NCBI GenBank assembly: GCA_031769625.1 | Contig: JAUIMM010000121.1 | Span: 14,504,001-14,568,000, forward strand | DNA: 64,000 nucleotides | Direction: 5' to 3' | Source of the DNA: Taudactylus pleione | Taxonomy: Eukaryota; Chordata; Amphibia; Anura; Myobatrachidae | Part shown: one piece after another, positions 32,066 to 42,350 of the stretch | Layout of the letters: each line of letters opens with the position of its first letter | How positions within the stretch are numbered: position 1 is the first letter of the stretch | Made by a program: the position numbers and the translations under genes | The notes under the pieces: generated by a model | What the model saw: only the letters and a program-made list of their open reading frames with translations | Databases searched by the model: none | Told to the model about the DNA's origin: nothing

Positions 32066-32213
32066 TATTTAACATGCTGCTCTCCAGCTGTTGTGGAACT
32101 ACACATCTCAGCATACCCTGCCAATTTTGCTATTGGGGAATGCTAAAACTATGACATTGCATTGTTGGGATGTGTAGTTCCACAGCAGCTGGAGAGCTGC
32201 ATGTTGAATACCT
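32066..32213. mobile_element. Palindromic MITE, GTATTTAACATGC arms
   Basis: The arms are GTATTTAACATGCTGCTCTC with CCAGCTGTTGTGGAACTACA on the left, and the near-exact inverse TGTAGTTCCACAGCAGCTGG with GAGAGCTGCATGTTGAATAC on the right. The loop is about 60 bp. The left arm starts after a weakly matching flank, so the target duplication is unclear. Confidence 0.7.
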
Positions 32214-32640
32214 CTGCTTAGCCTCTCTATCTCCCCCATAGCCCTATGACTCCACCTTCCCTATTATGTATGGGCATGGCTGCACCCATTTGTCCGTGGG
32301 TCTAGCATGTGAGAAGCACCCACTCGCAGGAGCATGGCATAGCACCCAGCAGCTGGGACTAAAGTATTCACTATTAGTATAGTGGGACAGTCCCATAATA
32401 GCTGCATTTTTAGCTGAATGTATTTAGATGCTAAAATGTAACAGACAAAAATTAAAGTGCTTCAACTTCATTTTGTACATCTCTCATGTAAAGAACACAA
32501 AATCTATTTTCTGTCATGGAGATAGATGAACGAAGCACATAATTTTGACATAACATCAGGTCATCTTATAACACCCACATTCCGCAGCACATATACTGCT
32601 CCATGCTCCTTCCTCACTATCTACCCCATCTGTGTCGCCC
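32214..32640. other. Unassigned sequence
   Basis: Nothing recognised. Confidence 0.4.
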
Positions 32641-32922
32641 CTGTCTGTCTGCCCCTGTAAGCTCTCGTGAGCAGGGACCTCATCGATCATGTGCTTCTCC
32701 TTCCCCTATTTATACTATCATGTACTCCTAACTCCCCATTTGGTACCTAACACTTGGTTGCTGACACCCTGCTGCTTGTGTAATGCAGCTATATTTATAA
32801 CCCATGTCCGGCATTGTTTTGTACTACTAATAACTGCTTTTCTTGTGTGCTCATTTATGTACTGTGTTAGGCGCTGCGGAACCTTTGTGGTGCCATATAA
32901 ATAAAGGATAATAATAATAATG
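32641..32922 (+). repeat. SINE-like repeat with an L2-type 3' tail, copy 1
   Basis: It starts near TGTAAGCTCTCGTGAGCAGG and ends GGTGCCATATAAATAAA followed by (GATAATAAT)n. The TGTAAGCTC..GAGCAGGG and ATAAATAAA pattern resembles the tail of L2-mobilised SINEs in vertebrates. A second copy lies at 55677-55935. The head region is not identified, so it could be the 3' end of an L2 LINE. Confidence 0.6.
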
Positions 32923-32952
32923 TATGTTCATGTTTCATATCTCCCTCTATGC

Positions 32953-33510
32953 CAGTGTTTCCCAACTCCAGTCCTCAGGGACCTCTGACCAGGGCCGACG
33001 AGAGCCGCGCCGGGCACAGGTGACAGGGGGCGTGGCCTAATCGTGCCAGACGTGGCCACGCCCCTTTAAAAACCTGGTTAAAAAAATAATTTTCAGCACT
33101 GCGAAGTGGCGCTGCTCGCTGGGGAGGGGGATGCTGTGTGCCCCTCAGCCCAACGCACAGCCAATGAGGGGCGCGATCAGCGTGACCGCTCTCCCCATAG
33201 GCATAGGAGACTGCGCTGGCTGCTGCTTTAGCTCCCCCCCAGCACACAGCAGCGTGGGGGAGCTGTGATGACCCGGGCCCCCCCCAGGCCCCTGCAGCAA
33301 GCCAGGGCCCGGGTAATTTGTACCCGCTTCCCCCCCCTTTCGACACCCCTGCCTCTGACAGAGCATGTTTTACAGATCATCTCAGTATCACAAGTTAAAT
33401 AATTCACTCCACCTTTGGATATTTTAAAATGTGTCTGCTACTGTAGTAAGAAATACATCTGTGCAACAACTAGGACATCTGTAAATCATGCACTGGTATG
33501 GGTCCCTCAG
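32953..33510. mobile_element. hAT-like MITE, CAGTGTTTCCCAACTCC end, split
   Basis: The left end is CAGTGTTTCCCAACTCCAG. After an inserted hAT element (32990-33351) the sequence resumes with CAGAGCATGTTTTACAGATC and continues like the interior of the element at 1324-1528. The right terminus is degraded. Confidence 0.55.
32990..33351. mobile_element. Non-autonomous hAT element, perfect 8-bp target duplication
   Basis: The left end is CAGGGCCGACGAGAGCC and the right end is TTTCGACACCCCTG. CCTCTGAC is exactly repeated on both sides (32982-32989 and 33352-33359). The G/C-rich interior (GTGGCCTAATCGTGCC, CACAGCCAATGAGGGG) matches 48800-49184. Confidence 0.85.
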
Positions 33511-33577
33511 TTATACATAGGCTTACAATACTATCCCTTTGAACTAGGACACTCATGAATTACACAGGTTCTGACTT

Positions 33578-33892
33578 CAGAACGTTGCACCAGCAATCAC
33601 TCTGTCTCCCGTGCTCGTCTGCTAGGCGTGCCGTAATTGCCGGACTTGAGCCTGTTCATCATAAGATCAGCTTAATAGGTACTTGCATCAGTATTGCCGC
33701 TTGGTACTTTGATTATATTCCTTCAGGAAAGATTGTCACACTTGCAGGTGCTAACAACCAGGGGGTCCTTTGACGCATTTTGCTACTTTAGAATGGGGGC
33801 TTTCTCAAAGAGTACTCTTTGAGAAAGCCGGCAATTATGCAATGCCTAGCAGATGAGCACGGGAGACAGAGTGATTGCTGGTGCAACGTCAG
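33578..33892. mobile_element. Inverted-repeat element with a perfect 32-bp palindrome
   Basis: The arms GTTGCACCAGCAATCACTCT.. (33579) and ..AGAGTGATTGCTGGTGCAAC (33869-33888) are inverted over about 65 bp. A perfect 32-bp palindrome (33798-33829, half-site GGCTTTCTCAAAGAGT) lies beside the right arm and not at the geometric centre. About 160 bp of non-palindromic sequence separates the arms. Confidence 0.6.
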
Positions 33893-34277
33893 CCTGGCTC
33901 TGGTGGCTTCCTTAATAGTACGGAAAGCCAGATCTACCATTCGCTACATTAGTGTACACAATACACTTGCCAATAGTCATCTGCAGGTACTTTGTGCTCA
34001 TTTTATTGTGACTTCAGCTTGTCTAATATTAATGATCTCCATGGATATGATTATGGAACTTTAAATTGGATCAATCACCACACTATTGGAGCTATATATA
34101 TATATTCAATCCATAATTTCAACTAAGTGATGTGTGTACACACAAGAGACTGTTAATTAGTATTTTTATTATTCTTTATTGTTTCATTACTTTCTATGTT
34201 TTTTATTGAATATATTTTTATGCATATTGCGAGAGATTTATATATCTTAAAATATCTTATTCGTGATTAAAGATAAT
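33893..34277. other. Unassigned AT-rich sequence
   Basis: Nothing recognised. Confidence 0.4.
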
Positions 34278-34827
34278 GGCCCTGATTCAGAGCCGGACGC
34301 TCTGACCAGAGCGCTCGCTCTGAATCAGGGCCCACCTCCATTAAAATGGAGCATCCTCCTGGACGCTCGTATAGCTGTGGGTCACCACCCACAGCATATA
34401 CGAGCGTGCAAAATGATGGTCGCGATGGTCTTGACCATCGCGACCATCGGAACTGCGAGTAAAAGCCTGCGGTTGGGTTTTTCAACCGCAAGGCCAGGAG
34501 TGATTTTGGCTTTATCAGAGCCAAAATCACTCCCACTGACATCACTAGTGATGTCAGTGGGGCTGGCTTCAGATGGTAGGCATTCCCTTGGGAACGCCTC
34601 CATCTGGCAGGCACGCCCCCGGCACGCCCACCAAAGGGGGCGTGCTGTCAGTCACCATCGACAGCACACCCGCTTTGATGAGACACTCCGAGCGAAGGAA
34701 AGTCCTTCGCTCGTCGGGTCTCGCGCATGCGCACGACGGAGCTCCCTCCGTCGTGCGCATGCGCAGTGGGGACCATCGACCCACTTGCGAGCGGACAGCC
34801 GCTCGCGAGTGGGTCTGAATGAGGGCC
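34278..34827 (+). mobile_element. MH family MITE, copy 6 (full-length reference copy)
   Basis: 550 bp flanked by AAT (34275-34277 and 34828-34830). Twelve hairpins follow one another: 1 at 34278-34332; 2 at 34336-34351; 3 around CTGTGGGTCACCACCCACAG; 4 with GATGGTCGCGATGGTC; 5 with CCTGCGGTTG / CAACCGCAAGG; 6 with GTGATTTTGGCT / AGCCAAAATCAC; 7, the CACTGACATCAC palindrome; 8 with CAGATGGTAGGC / GCCTCCATCTG; 9 with GGGCGTGCTGTC / GACAGCACACCC; 10 with GAGCGAAGGA / TCCTTCGCTC; 11 with GCATGCGCACGACGGA and its inverse; 12 with GACCCACTTGCGAGCGG and its inverse. Very little sequence lies outside these stems. Confidence 0.92.
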
Positions 34828-35376
34828 AATATTCTTTATACTTAACAGAGCCTTGACTGCTATATATACTTTCTGCCATCTCACAATTAAGAGATTTATA
34901 TTAGCACAGTCCTAAGTGTATTTTTTATATGGTTGGAATGAAAACCTGGTAATGTATGGGAGTAAATGACAGTCGATCATATGGTTTTAAACACTGGAAA
35001 ATGGACAAAAACAATTGTTAAAATTGGTTAAATTCATGTGTTTTAACCAATTTGTCTGAACAACCATATTTGTCTGTTTTCCAGTGTTTGTGAGCAAATG
35101 GTCGATTGTCATCCAGCACATGCAGCAGACCCCCCACTACTATAACGACCGCGGGTCCCTATAGTAAGCAGGCTAACCTGGTCGATATTGACCAGGTCTG
35201 CCTGCTTGCACAGACGAGGGTAGTTCATCGTCAACTACCATACGTAGACGTGCATCGTCCAGTGTATGCTCGTTAGCAAGGCCCAGAAACTGTCAGATTT
35301 TAACGATAATGATAGGATCATTATTGCTATCATTGAAATCTGACATTTTATCATACCATGTACAGGTCTTATGCCC
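34828..35376. mobile_element. Probable MITE sequence with several hairpins
   Basis: A pair TGGTTTTAAACACTGGAAAA / TTTTCCAGTGTTTGTGAG with ATGGTCGATTGTC ends spans about 34971-35111. Further pairs include GGCTAACCTGGTCGATATTG / CCAGGTCTGCC (about 35171-35205) and GTCAGATTTTAACGAT / GAAATCTGAC (35292-35344). I could not define the outer ends. Confidence 0.4.
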
Positions 35377-35385
35377 AGCATAAGC

Positions 35386-35515
35386 TTGCCATATCATCCC
35401 TTTAATTCAGGGCACATGTGAATTACTTGATTACTAGGTGAAATGCAGTCTTGAGTCAGCCAGCCACAGAACCTGTGTAATTAATATGTCTCGAATTAAA
35501 GGGATGATATAGCAT
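35386..35515. mobile_element. Short palindromic MITE, ATATCATCCCTTTAATTC arms
   Basis: The arms GCCATATCATCCCTTTAATT (about 35387) and AATTAAAGGGATGATATAGC (about 35495) are inverted. There is about 90 bp between them. Confidence 0.6.
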
Positions 35516-35900
35516 GCCTAGGTTAAACCAGACGAAGAACAGGCACAATGTGTTATTCAGAGGTTAATATAATATAAAAAATATTTCATTTAACATTTTT
35601 GCACATTACTTTTCTGCTTCTCTATGGGGTCAATCCAATTCCACACGAAGGGTGCAAGTTGCCATCGCAATAGCATTACTACGCCAGCAATGGCACAGCA
35701 TCTCGCACTCTTCGCAGCTTGCCCAAATTCACATAATTTTGCTCAGAGCCCTATGGGGCTGCGAGCACTTTTATACAAATCCGGACTGCCGTCAAGCTCG
35801 CCCATTGTCACTATGAGCAGTGGCAGCTCCAACCTTTAGACTTAAGGAGGGCTGCAATTGGCTAGCTACTGTTGGTTGCACACGGTATCAATCACTTTAA
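35516..35900. other. Unassigned sequence
   Basis: Nothing recognised. The frame at 35624-35839 has no motif. Confidence 0.4.
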
Positions 35901-36156
35901 GCTATGGCACACTGGAGAGATGTGTACCCAGACAATATGGTGGGCAACATATCGTATCCGTGGTACACATCAGGATGGAATGAGCCCTCGTTCCCAACTT
36001 CATTACCTTGCACGGTGCAGCATCGCTGACCGTCCAAGGTTGACAACCACGGGAGTGTGCAGATTCACCATACACAATAAATGATCCGCAAATATGTCAC
36101 TCCGATGTGGCTGGATACAATATATTGGGCCGATACCGCTCAAGTGTGTACCCAAT
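35901..36156. mobile_element. MITE of the GTGTGTACCCA family, TTAA flanks
   Basis: The ends GCTATGGCACACTGGAG and CAAGTGTGTACCCAATT are diverged inverted repeats. TTAA lies on both sides (35897-35900 and 36157-36160). Confidence 0.65.
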
Positions 36157-36160
36157 TTAA

Positions 36161-36472
36161 AGGTGCCCATCCACTAGCAGACATGAAAACGAGTGCACGA
36201 TTACGACATTGTAATCGTGCAGTCGTTTGTCAGTCTGTGATGAGCCTGCACTGAAAGAGCAGTCGTTCAGTGCAGGCTCATCCATCATCTGCAAACATGC
36301 TCAACCTGACGTTATCGTGATTGCACAATGATAGATGTCTAAACGACCAGCAGACACGCGCATCGCTGGTCGTTTTAGAAATTTTTGCAAACAATTTGCA
36401 AACCATTTGCAAACGATTGAACGATCGTTATCGTTCAATCGCTCGACTTAACCGTCTAGTGGATGGCCACTT
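36161..36472. mobile_element. MITE with GGTGCCCATCCACTAG end
   Basis: The left end GGTGCCCATCCACTAGCAG and the right end CGTCTAGTGGATGGCCAC are inverted. The interior repeats the hairpins ACGATTACGACATTGTAATC and GCAGTCGTTCAGTGCAGGC. It directly abuts the MITE ending at 36156 and may have used the same TTAA. Confidence 0.65.
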
Positions 36473-36691
36473 TAGGCCTTTAAAGGGTAGCAAGTTGTTT
36501 CCAATTTTTTCTAACTTTTCTAGAAGTTCAGCATCAAAGATGCACTTTTAATACCAGAACCCCAACACTAAATACATTTTATAGGTAAAAAAAAAAAGTG
36601 ACTTAACAAAGAATAAAATATAGATGTTTTGAAATAGATTATAGAATTTTTCAACAATTTTTTTTTCGCACTGCATACCTTTCAGCTAAAT

Positions 36692-37605
36692 CAGAGTCAC
36701 TGGTTCACTAAAAGTTTGCACATGTGCACCTGCAGTAAAACAGCTTCTAGGGCTGCACAGGCTGCAGCCCTTAGAAGCAGGTAAAAAGTAGCGATTCAGC
36801 ACAGAATGGCTCCCTGCTGGAAGCTATTGCTGCTAATAGCACTCTGGACTGGCAGATCCAGGGGGGAGGAGTTTTCCTCCCTAAAGGTGCATACACACGG
36901 AACTATATATCGTTACGATTTGAACAATAACGATATTGTTCAATGATATATCGTTCATATCGTTCCGTTTGTATGCAATGAATGATCAACGATGCGCGCT
37001 CCCGATGGACGATAATGATATCGTCCATCAGGCATGCATGCAGGCCAATCTGGACGATACTGTTAATTTTCTATATGGGAGAACGATCGTTGGTCGTTCA
37101 TCGTTGGTGTGTGAATGAACAATATTGTTCATCTAGCACACCAGGAATTTCAAGGGAGATCGTTCACTGAACAGATCATCCCATGTGTACCCAGCATAAG
37201 CCTGCCAGCCCTGTCACTGTATATGATTAGCAGTAACAGCTTCCAATAGGAAGCCACTACCCGGAAAACTCCTTCTTACAGGGCAGGTCTGCACAGGGAG
37301 ACTGTCTCCTGCTCTATCCCTGCTGTGCCTGCCCTGCAACAAACATACGAGACACACAGAGCAGTGCAGGACCGGTACAGAGGAGGAGGAGGTTGCGTAG
37401 GTCCGGAGCAGGGGAAGAGGGGGGCTGATTGTCATGATCGTGATTACCGCGATCGCGATTACCGCGACTGGCAGTGGCACCGGAGCTGAAATACTTGACT
37501 CAGTTTGGGATTTTTATTAGGGGGGCTACAGGGCTGCAGTCCCTAGGTAAAAATCACCACTGGCTATGACTTGGGCTGGATTTGCCTAATGATTTAGTGA
37601 ACACC
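36692..37605. mobile_element. Inverted-repeat element, split by the MITE at 36886
   Basis: The left terminus AGAGTCACTGGTTCACTAAA and the right terminus TTTAGTGAACACCTGACTC are inverted with a few mismatches. CTGCAGCCCTTAGAAGCAG (left) and GGCTGCAGTCCC.. (right) fall in the same relation. It has no coding part. Confidence 0.45.
36886..37196. mobile_element. MITE with GGTGCATACACACGG end
   Basis: The ends GGTGCATACACACGGAAC and CATGTGTACCCAGC are inverted, with TAA-rich flanks on both sides. The interior is a run of small palindromes such as CGATATTGTTCAATGATATATC. It is the closest relative of the split MITE at 7741-10271. Confidence 0.65.
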
Positions 37606-38230
37606 TGACTCCCAGCTGTTTTGTGATTCAGTGAGTGATGGGACTGTCCCTGATGATCTGTGTTTATAAAGGTTATTCTATAGCTGATCTACATGAACAT
37701 GTGAGTGTTGTGTAATAGGAACTTAGCTGTGGTTTGGTGAGTTGTACTGTAATGCATGTGTTTTGCAGCTGCTTTCCAGTAATACAATAACATTTTCACA
37801 ATAATAGCTAGTTCCTCCACCCAAACTATACTTCCCTAACAATAACTAGGTCCTGTTTGGGGAAACCACTAATTCTTTTCCTAGTGATACCTGACATGCA
37901 TAACAATACAATATTTATACAATAAATACCAATAATAATAAACAACACAAGTTATAAATAGGCTTTTTTATTTTTTAGGAACACCTCTACTTTGGGCCTA
38001 CACTGACAGTTCCTTCAAAAGTAAGTGTTAGTAGTAACATTTCAAAATATAACATTTCATTGTTGCACCATGTTACAAGTATCCATTAACACAACATTTG
38101 TTGTTACATAGATAAATTTCAATTACTTCCATTACTCCTTGACCTATTAGTAAACAACCTACCCATATGATAGATAACAAATCTGTAGCAGGTTACTACC
38201 CTAATCCCTAACTAAAGTCAGTATCAACAA
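37606..38230. other. Unassigned AT-rich sequence
   Basis: Nothing recognised. Confidence 0.4.
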
Positions 38231-38299
38231 GCTTGCCAAAAGTCATGGGATAGAGGCCTAGAATTCTGTAGAACCCACTCTACCCAGGCTAAGTGCATG

Positions 38300-39560
38300 G
38301 AAGAACTCTGGAGAGATGTTGACCCCTGCCATCTGGATAGCTTCCCTGATATTTGTAGGTGCAGGATCTTGGATGTGAATCCCATAAATGCTCAATTGGA
38401 TTTATGTCAGCCAAATGTGGTGGCCACACAATTCATCACTCTCTAGAATGATCCTCAAACCAATTCAGGACATGGTGCATTATCCTGCTGGAATATTCCA
38501 TCACTGTGGGAGTACATGAAGTCCATGAAGGGCTGCAAATGGTCATCAAAAAATGCAAAATAGAATTTACAGGTCATTGACATGTTCAAACGGACCAGCG
38601 AACCCAATCCATGCCACGTGAGCACATCCCACACCATTATGGAACCATCACCAGCCTGCACGGTGCATTGTTGACAACTGGGGTCCATGGCCTCATAGGG
38701 TCTGTACCACACCCGAACTCTCCCATCAGCCTGAAACAACTGGAACCGTGACTCATCAAACCAGGCCACATGTTGCTAGTCCTTCAGGGTCCAATTAGCG
38801 ACATCCCAAACCCAGGTGAGGCACTGTGTCTGGTGTCATAGGCCCTGATTCAGACCCACTCGCGAGCGGCTGTCCGCTCGCAAGTGGGTCGATGGTCTGC
38901 ACTGAGCATGCGCACGACGGCGGGAGCTCCGTCGTGCGCATGCGGCAGACGCAACGAGCGAAGGACTTTCCTTCGCTCGTTGTGTCTGATCAAAGGGGGC
39001 GTGCTGTCGATGTTGATTGACAGCACGCCCCCTTTGGTGGGCGTGCCGGGGGCGTGCCTCCCTGACGGCCATCAAACTGCACGCTCGTATAGGCTGTGGG
39101 TGGTGACCCACAGCTATACGAGCGTCCAGGAGGACGCTCCATAGTTATGGAGGACGGCCCTCATTCAGAGCGTGCGCTCTGCTCAGAGCGTACGGCTCTG
39201 AATGAGGGCCATAGTTCTAACAGGGGCACTCTGGTGGTTCTTCTGCTCACATATCCCATGGAAGTTAAAGAATGCTGTACTGATCTGCTGGTTATGCATA
39301 AGGTACCTCCTGCATTGAATGTGGATGTGATTTGAGATTTTGTCGCCAGTGTTGCTTGTCTGTTAGCACAGATAATTCTAGCCACATGATGCTGGTCATG
39401 ATCATTAAACACCCGTGGTCGGTCACTGGACTGTCCATGGTCGGTGGTAATGCCTTCCATGAGGTATTCCCGGTACACACGTGACTCAGTAGATCGAGTA
39501 ATGTTGAATGTCCGCAAAACTTCTCAAAAATGAAATGTGCCATCCGTTAGGCATAAACTA
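38300..39560 (-). pseudogene. Tc1-like transposase pseudogene, interrupted
   Basis: The 5' block (39220-39517) encodes STESRVYREYLMEG, then RPRVFNDHDQHHVARI and NAGGTLCITSRSVQ. This is the helix-turn-helix half that binds the terminal repeats. The 3' block (38455-38769) starts at WFDESRFQLFQADGRV, which carries the first catalytic Asp of the DDE triad, and goes on through GDGSIMVWDVLTWHGLG to DGIFQQDNAPC, which carries the second. The third catalytic region should lie at about 38380-38440 but is not clean. Besides the MITE insertion there are stops near 38785 and in the last third. The frame beginning at 38769 is translation of a fragment and not a real start. Confidence 0.85.
38841..39210 (-). 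mobile_element. MH family MITE, copy 7 (internal deletion) inside a transposase
   Basis: The ends are GGCCCTGATTCAGACCC and CTCTGAATGAGGGCC, flanked by ATA (38838-38840 and 39211-39213). It has hairpins 12, 11, 10 and 9, then jumps from CCCTGACGG to CCATCAAACTGCACG and finishes with 3, 2 and 1. Hairpins 8 to 4 are missing. The host sequence continues in the transposase frame region on both sides. Confidence 0.9.
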
Positions 39561-39742
39561 CCATGCCCCATTCAAACTCCAATTATTCACGTTGCCTTCT
39601 ATGAGCAGCCTAGCTAATGTTCAAACTGACTAACAAGATGTCAGATTACATCTGATGCAGGTCTTGGCATTTCCAAGATGTCACAGTACGGTGACGTCAC
39701 CTACCATTAACCTTACATAAAATATCCCATGACTTTTGACAC

Positions 39743-40943
39743 TTCAGTATATACATATATATTATTGATACCGTTTGAACAGCATCAATATTAGAGAGAT
39801 TTGATTGCACAGACCAGATTGCCCATACCTCCCATTTCAATATAAAATAACTTTGTCACACAGAAACAGTTTGCGGTTACAACACACACAAAGGTACTAT
39901 ATTGTAAAAAGGGTATAATCAGCCTTAATCTTTATAATGCAGCTATATACAGGATAAAGACAAAGATACAATTACCAACACTTCGCCATGCGGTCTGGAT
40001 CCTAGACTAATCAGCTGTCCATCAAGATTGCTGTGTGTTTCTTTAGGGTCAGGCAGGGAGGAAGGTAGCAAAGGAAAGGGAAGGGATCCAGACTGCATGG
40101 CAATTTATAGGTGTACAATTACCTTTGAACATAAGCTGAATACTCAGAGGGGTTCCCTATTGGCCCTTTATTACTGAATCACAATGGTTGTTGCTATTCA
40201 TTTGTTAGTAAATGGTTGACGTCACTGGAGGTTGAACTGTTAAAAAAATCCCTTTGTACTAACATTTGGCATGCAAATCTACAGGGAAGGTGTACAGTGA
40301 TTTATACAGTATAGAGTATAATTCTTGGCAGGTCTTCATAACTCGATAGTGATCCCTTCCATATTCATTCTGTTGGTTTTATATTCCTGTTGAGACAGAG
40401 GGAAATCGGTAGATACTACTCATGACCCATTTATCTTATTCCTAATCCCAGATATCATATAACTGCTATTTAACACGTAACATTCACTGTATACCTTTAA
40501 AACACATAGCATTGTGCGTATCTCAGTCAGTTTAAGGTTAAATGGGATATAAGTTTATTGTAAGGAAAGGCTGCTGTCCGACGGGGTAAGGTTTCCGACA
40601 ATAATACTTAAAAGCTGGCTATGCGATTGAAACGCAAAACAGTATTTAAACAGTATTGCTGTACTAACTTTATGTGTTTATGTAATGTAAAAATGGCGCT
40701 TAACTGTTGTGAGCACAGAAGCATGGCTCACCATTCACAATATGACGAGTTGCGGGGGCATGGGATGCGTGTGCATGTATAGCGAGCATTTGCAATTGCG
40801 CGTGCGCAAGTGCGTGCGCAAAATGCGGCGGGAGCCTGTGTTCGCATAAGATGGCCGTGGACGATCAAATCAGTCAAATGGATGTCGTGTTGCGATTCGT
40901 GCGCAATTAAGCGATCGCAACCAATTTATACGGTTTCGACAAT
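39743..40943. other. Unassigned, with one 110-bp hairpin
   Basis: Most is unrecognised AT-rich sequence. At 39994-40102 GCCATGCGGTCTGGATCC is inverted as GGATCCAGACTGCATGGC, a likely MITE or foldback end pair. Bases 40780-40830 hold alternating GCGCGTGCGC-type sequence. No gene seen. Confidence 0.4.
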
Positions 40944-41771
40944 ATATATAGAAAATCCAATGGTCTGGACTCACGTCCAATGAAGCCAACAGCGGGGTGC
41001 AACCTCCCAAGACTTAGCAATAAAGTCCCAATATATCCAAGGAAGTCCTATATGTATAAGAACAGAGGGCACTCACCAATAGCCAATAATGTCTTTTTAT
41101 TCAATAACTCACATGGGTGTATAGCCTTAATCGACGTTTCGATCCCGGAGGACCTTTGTCAAGATAATCATCACCTGCATTTAATCGCCAGTAGTGTCAC
41201 CAACACACGTGTATCACCCATGACATCATAACATGTATAGTACACACAGGCCCCAATTTATACCTTACCAGTGAACGCAGCTCGTCTGATCCCACGTGCA
41301 ACACCTCCCGGAAGTGACAAACACTTCCTGTCACATGGCTCAGACGTTACGTAAACGTCACTCGGTTGCTATGTAACGACTAACACACTAATGACACGTG
41401 ATCATAATATACCTGCTGCCGGTGCGATGCTAAGCACCGAAGAAGCCACTGATCGATCACATGTCCAGTGTTACATCACGTTGCTAAGCAACCCACAGAT
41501 ACCAAAAAACATACACTTATACATAGGATCTGCACATCGGGACGATGCTAAGCACAAAAAGGGCATAACATCTAAACAATCAGAGTTTATATGACGCTAG
41601 TATCGCCAATTAACAGGGCAATGACTCAAATAAAAAACACCAATATTAGTCAAGCGCCGTTAACATACATATAATGAATACAGTATTATATTCTTCAGAT
41701 TCCGAATCTATTAATCACAAGTGCAAACCTATATAGTCCCCAACATAGCTGGGATACAAACGCAAGATATA
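40944..41771 (-). repeat. Inverted copy of the Penelope terminal repeat
   Basis: Reverse complement of the terminal repeat, starting TATAGAAAATCCAATGG and continuing to TTATATCTTGCG in inverse. Bases 40944-41519 can pair with 41772-42350, and 41520-41771 would form a loop of about 250 bp. Open frames such as 41391-41594 are repeat-derived: the same frame recurs on the minus strand at 45950-46153. Confidence 0.88.
41125..41166 (-). other. Hammerhead-ribozyme-like motif in the inverted terminal repeat
   Basis: On the minus strand this reads CTTGACAAAG, a GGTCC / GGATC stem closed by TCCG, then GAAACGTCG. GAAA is intact and is followed by the self-complementary ACGT and a GTC site. Confidence 0.55.
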
Positions 41772-42350
41772 AATAAGTGTATGTTTTTTGGTATCTGTGG
41801 GTTGCTTAGCAACGTGATGTAACACTGGACATGTGATCGATCAGTGGCTTCTTCGGTGCTTAGCATCGCACCGGCAGCAGGTATATTATGATCACGTGTC
41901 ATTAGTGTGTTAGTCGTTGCATAGCAACCGAGTGACGTTTACGTAACGTCTGAGCCATGTGACAGGAAGTGTTTGTCACTTCCGGGAGGTGTTGCACGTG
42001 GGATCAGACGAGCTGCGTTCACTGGTAAGGTATAAATTGGGGCCTGTGTGTACTATACATGTTATGATGTCATGGGTGATACACGTGTGTTGGTGACACT
42101 ACTGGCGATTAAATGCAGGTGATGATTATCTTGACAAAGGTCCTCCGGGATCAAAACGTCGATTAAGGCTATACACCCATGTGAGTTATTGAATAAAAAG
42201 ACATTATTGGCTATTGGTGAGTGCCCTCTGTTCTTATACATATAGGACTTCCTTGGATATATTGGGACTTTATTGCTAAGTCTTGGGAGGTTGCACCCCG
42301 CTGTTGGCTTCATTGGACGTGAGTGCAGGACCATTGGATTTTCTATATTG
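41772..42350 (+). repeat. Direct 5' Penelope terminal repeat (5'-truncated)
   Basis: It starts inside the repeat unit at AGTGTATGTTTTTTGGTATC, the same point found at about 46026 in the 3' copy. It extends to CCATTGGATTTTCTATATTG, about 85 bp further than the 3' copy. It likely contains promoter and leader sequence for the coding region. Confidence 0.88.
42128..42168 (+). other. Hammerhead-ribozyme-like motif in the direct 5' terminal repeat
   Basis: Same arrangement as the other copies, but GAAA has become AAAA (42153-42156), removing a residue that hammerheads require. Confidence 0.5.

Larger units (their letters stand above)
38233..39742 (-). mobile_element. Second Tc1-like transposon, split by an MH MITE
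   Basis: The inverted ends are GCCAAAAGTCATGGGATA (38236) and TATCCCATGACTTTTGACAC (39722-39741). The transposase remnant reads on the minus strand in two blocks on either side of an MH copy at 38841-39210. The family differs from the Tc1 element at 26-29.7 kb in both ends and protein. Confidence 0.85.

Noticed and set aside
34263..34856. 197-codon open frame as a possible exon
   Set aside because: It coincides with a full-length MH MITE. Similar frames appear in several copies on both strands because the hairpins lack stop codons.
41391..41594. 67-codon frame repeated at 45950-46153
   Set aside because: Both lie in the Penelope terminal repeat on opposite strands. The apparent conservation is repeat identity.
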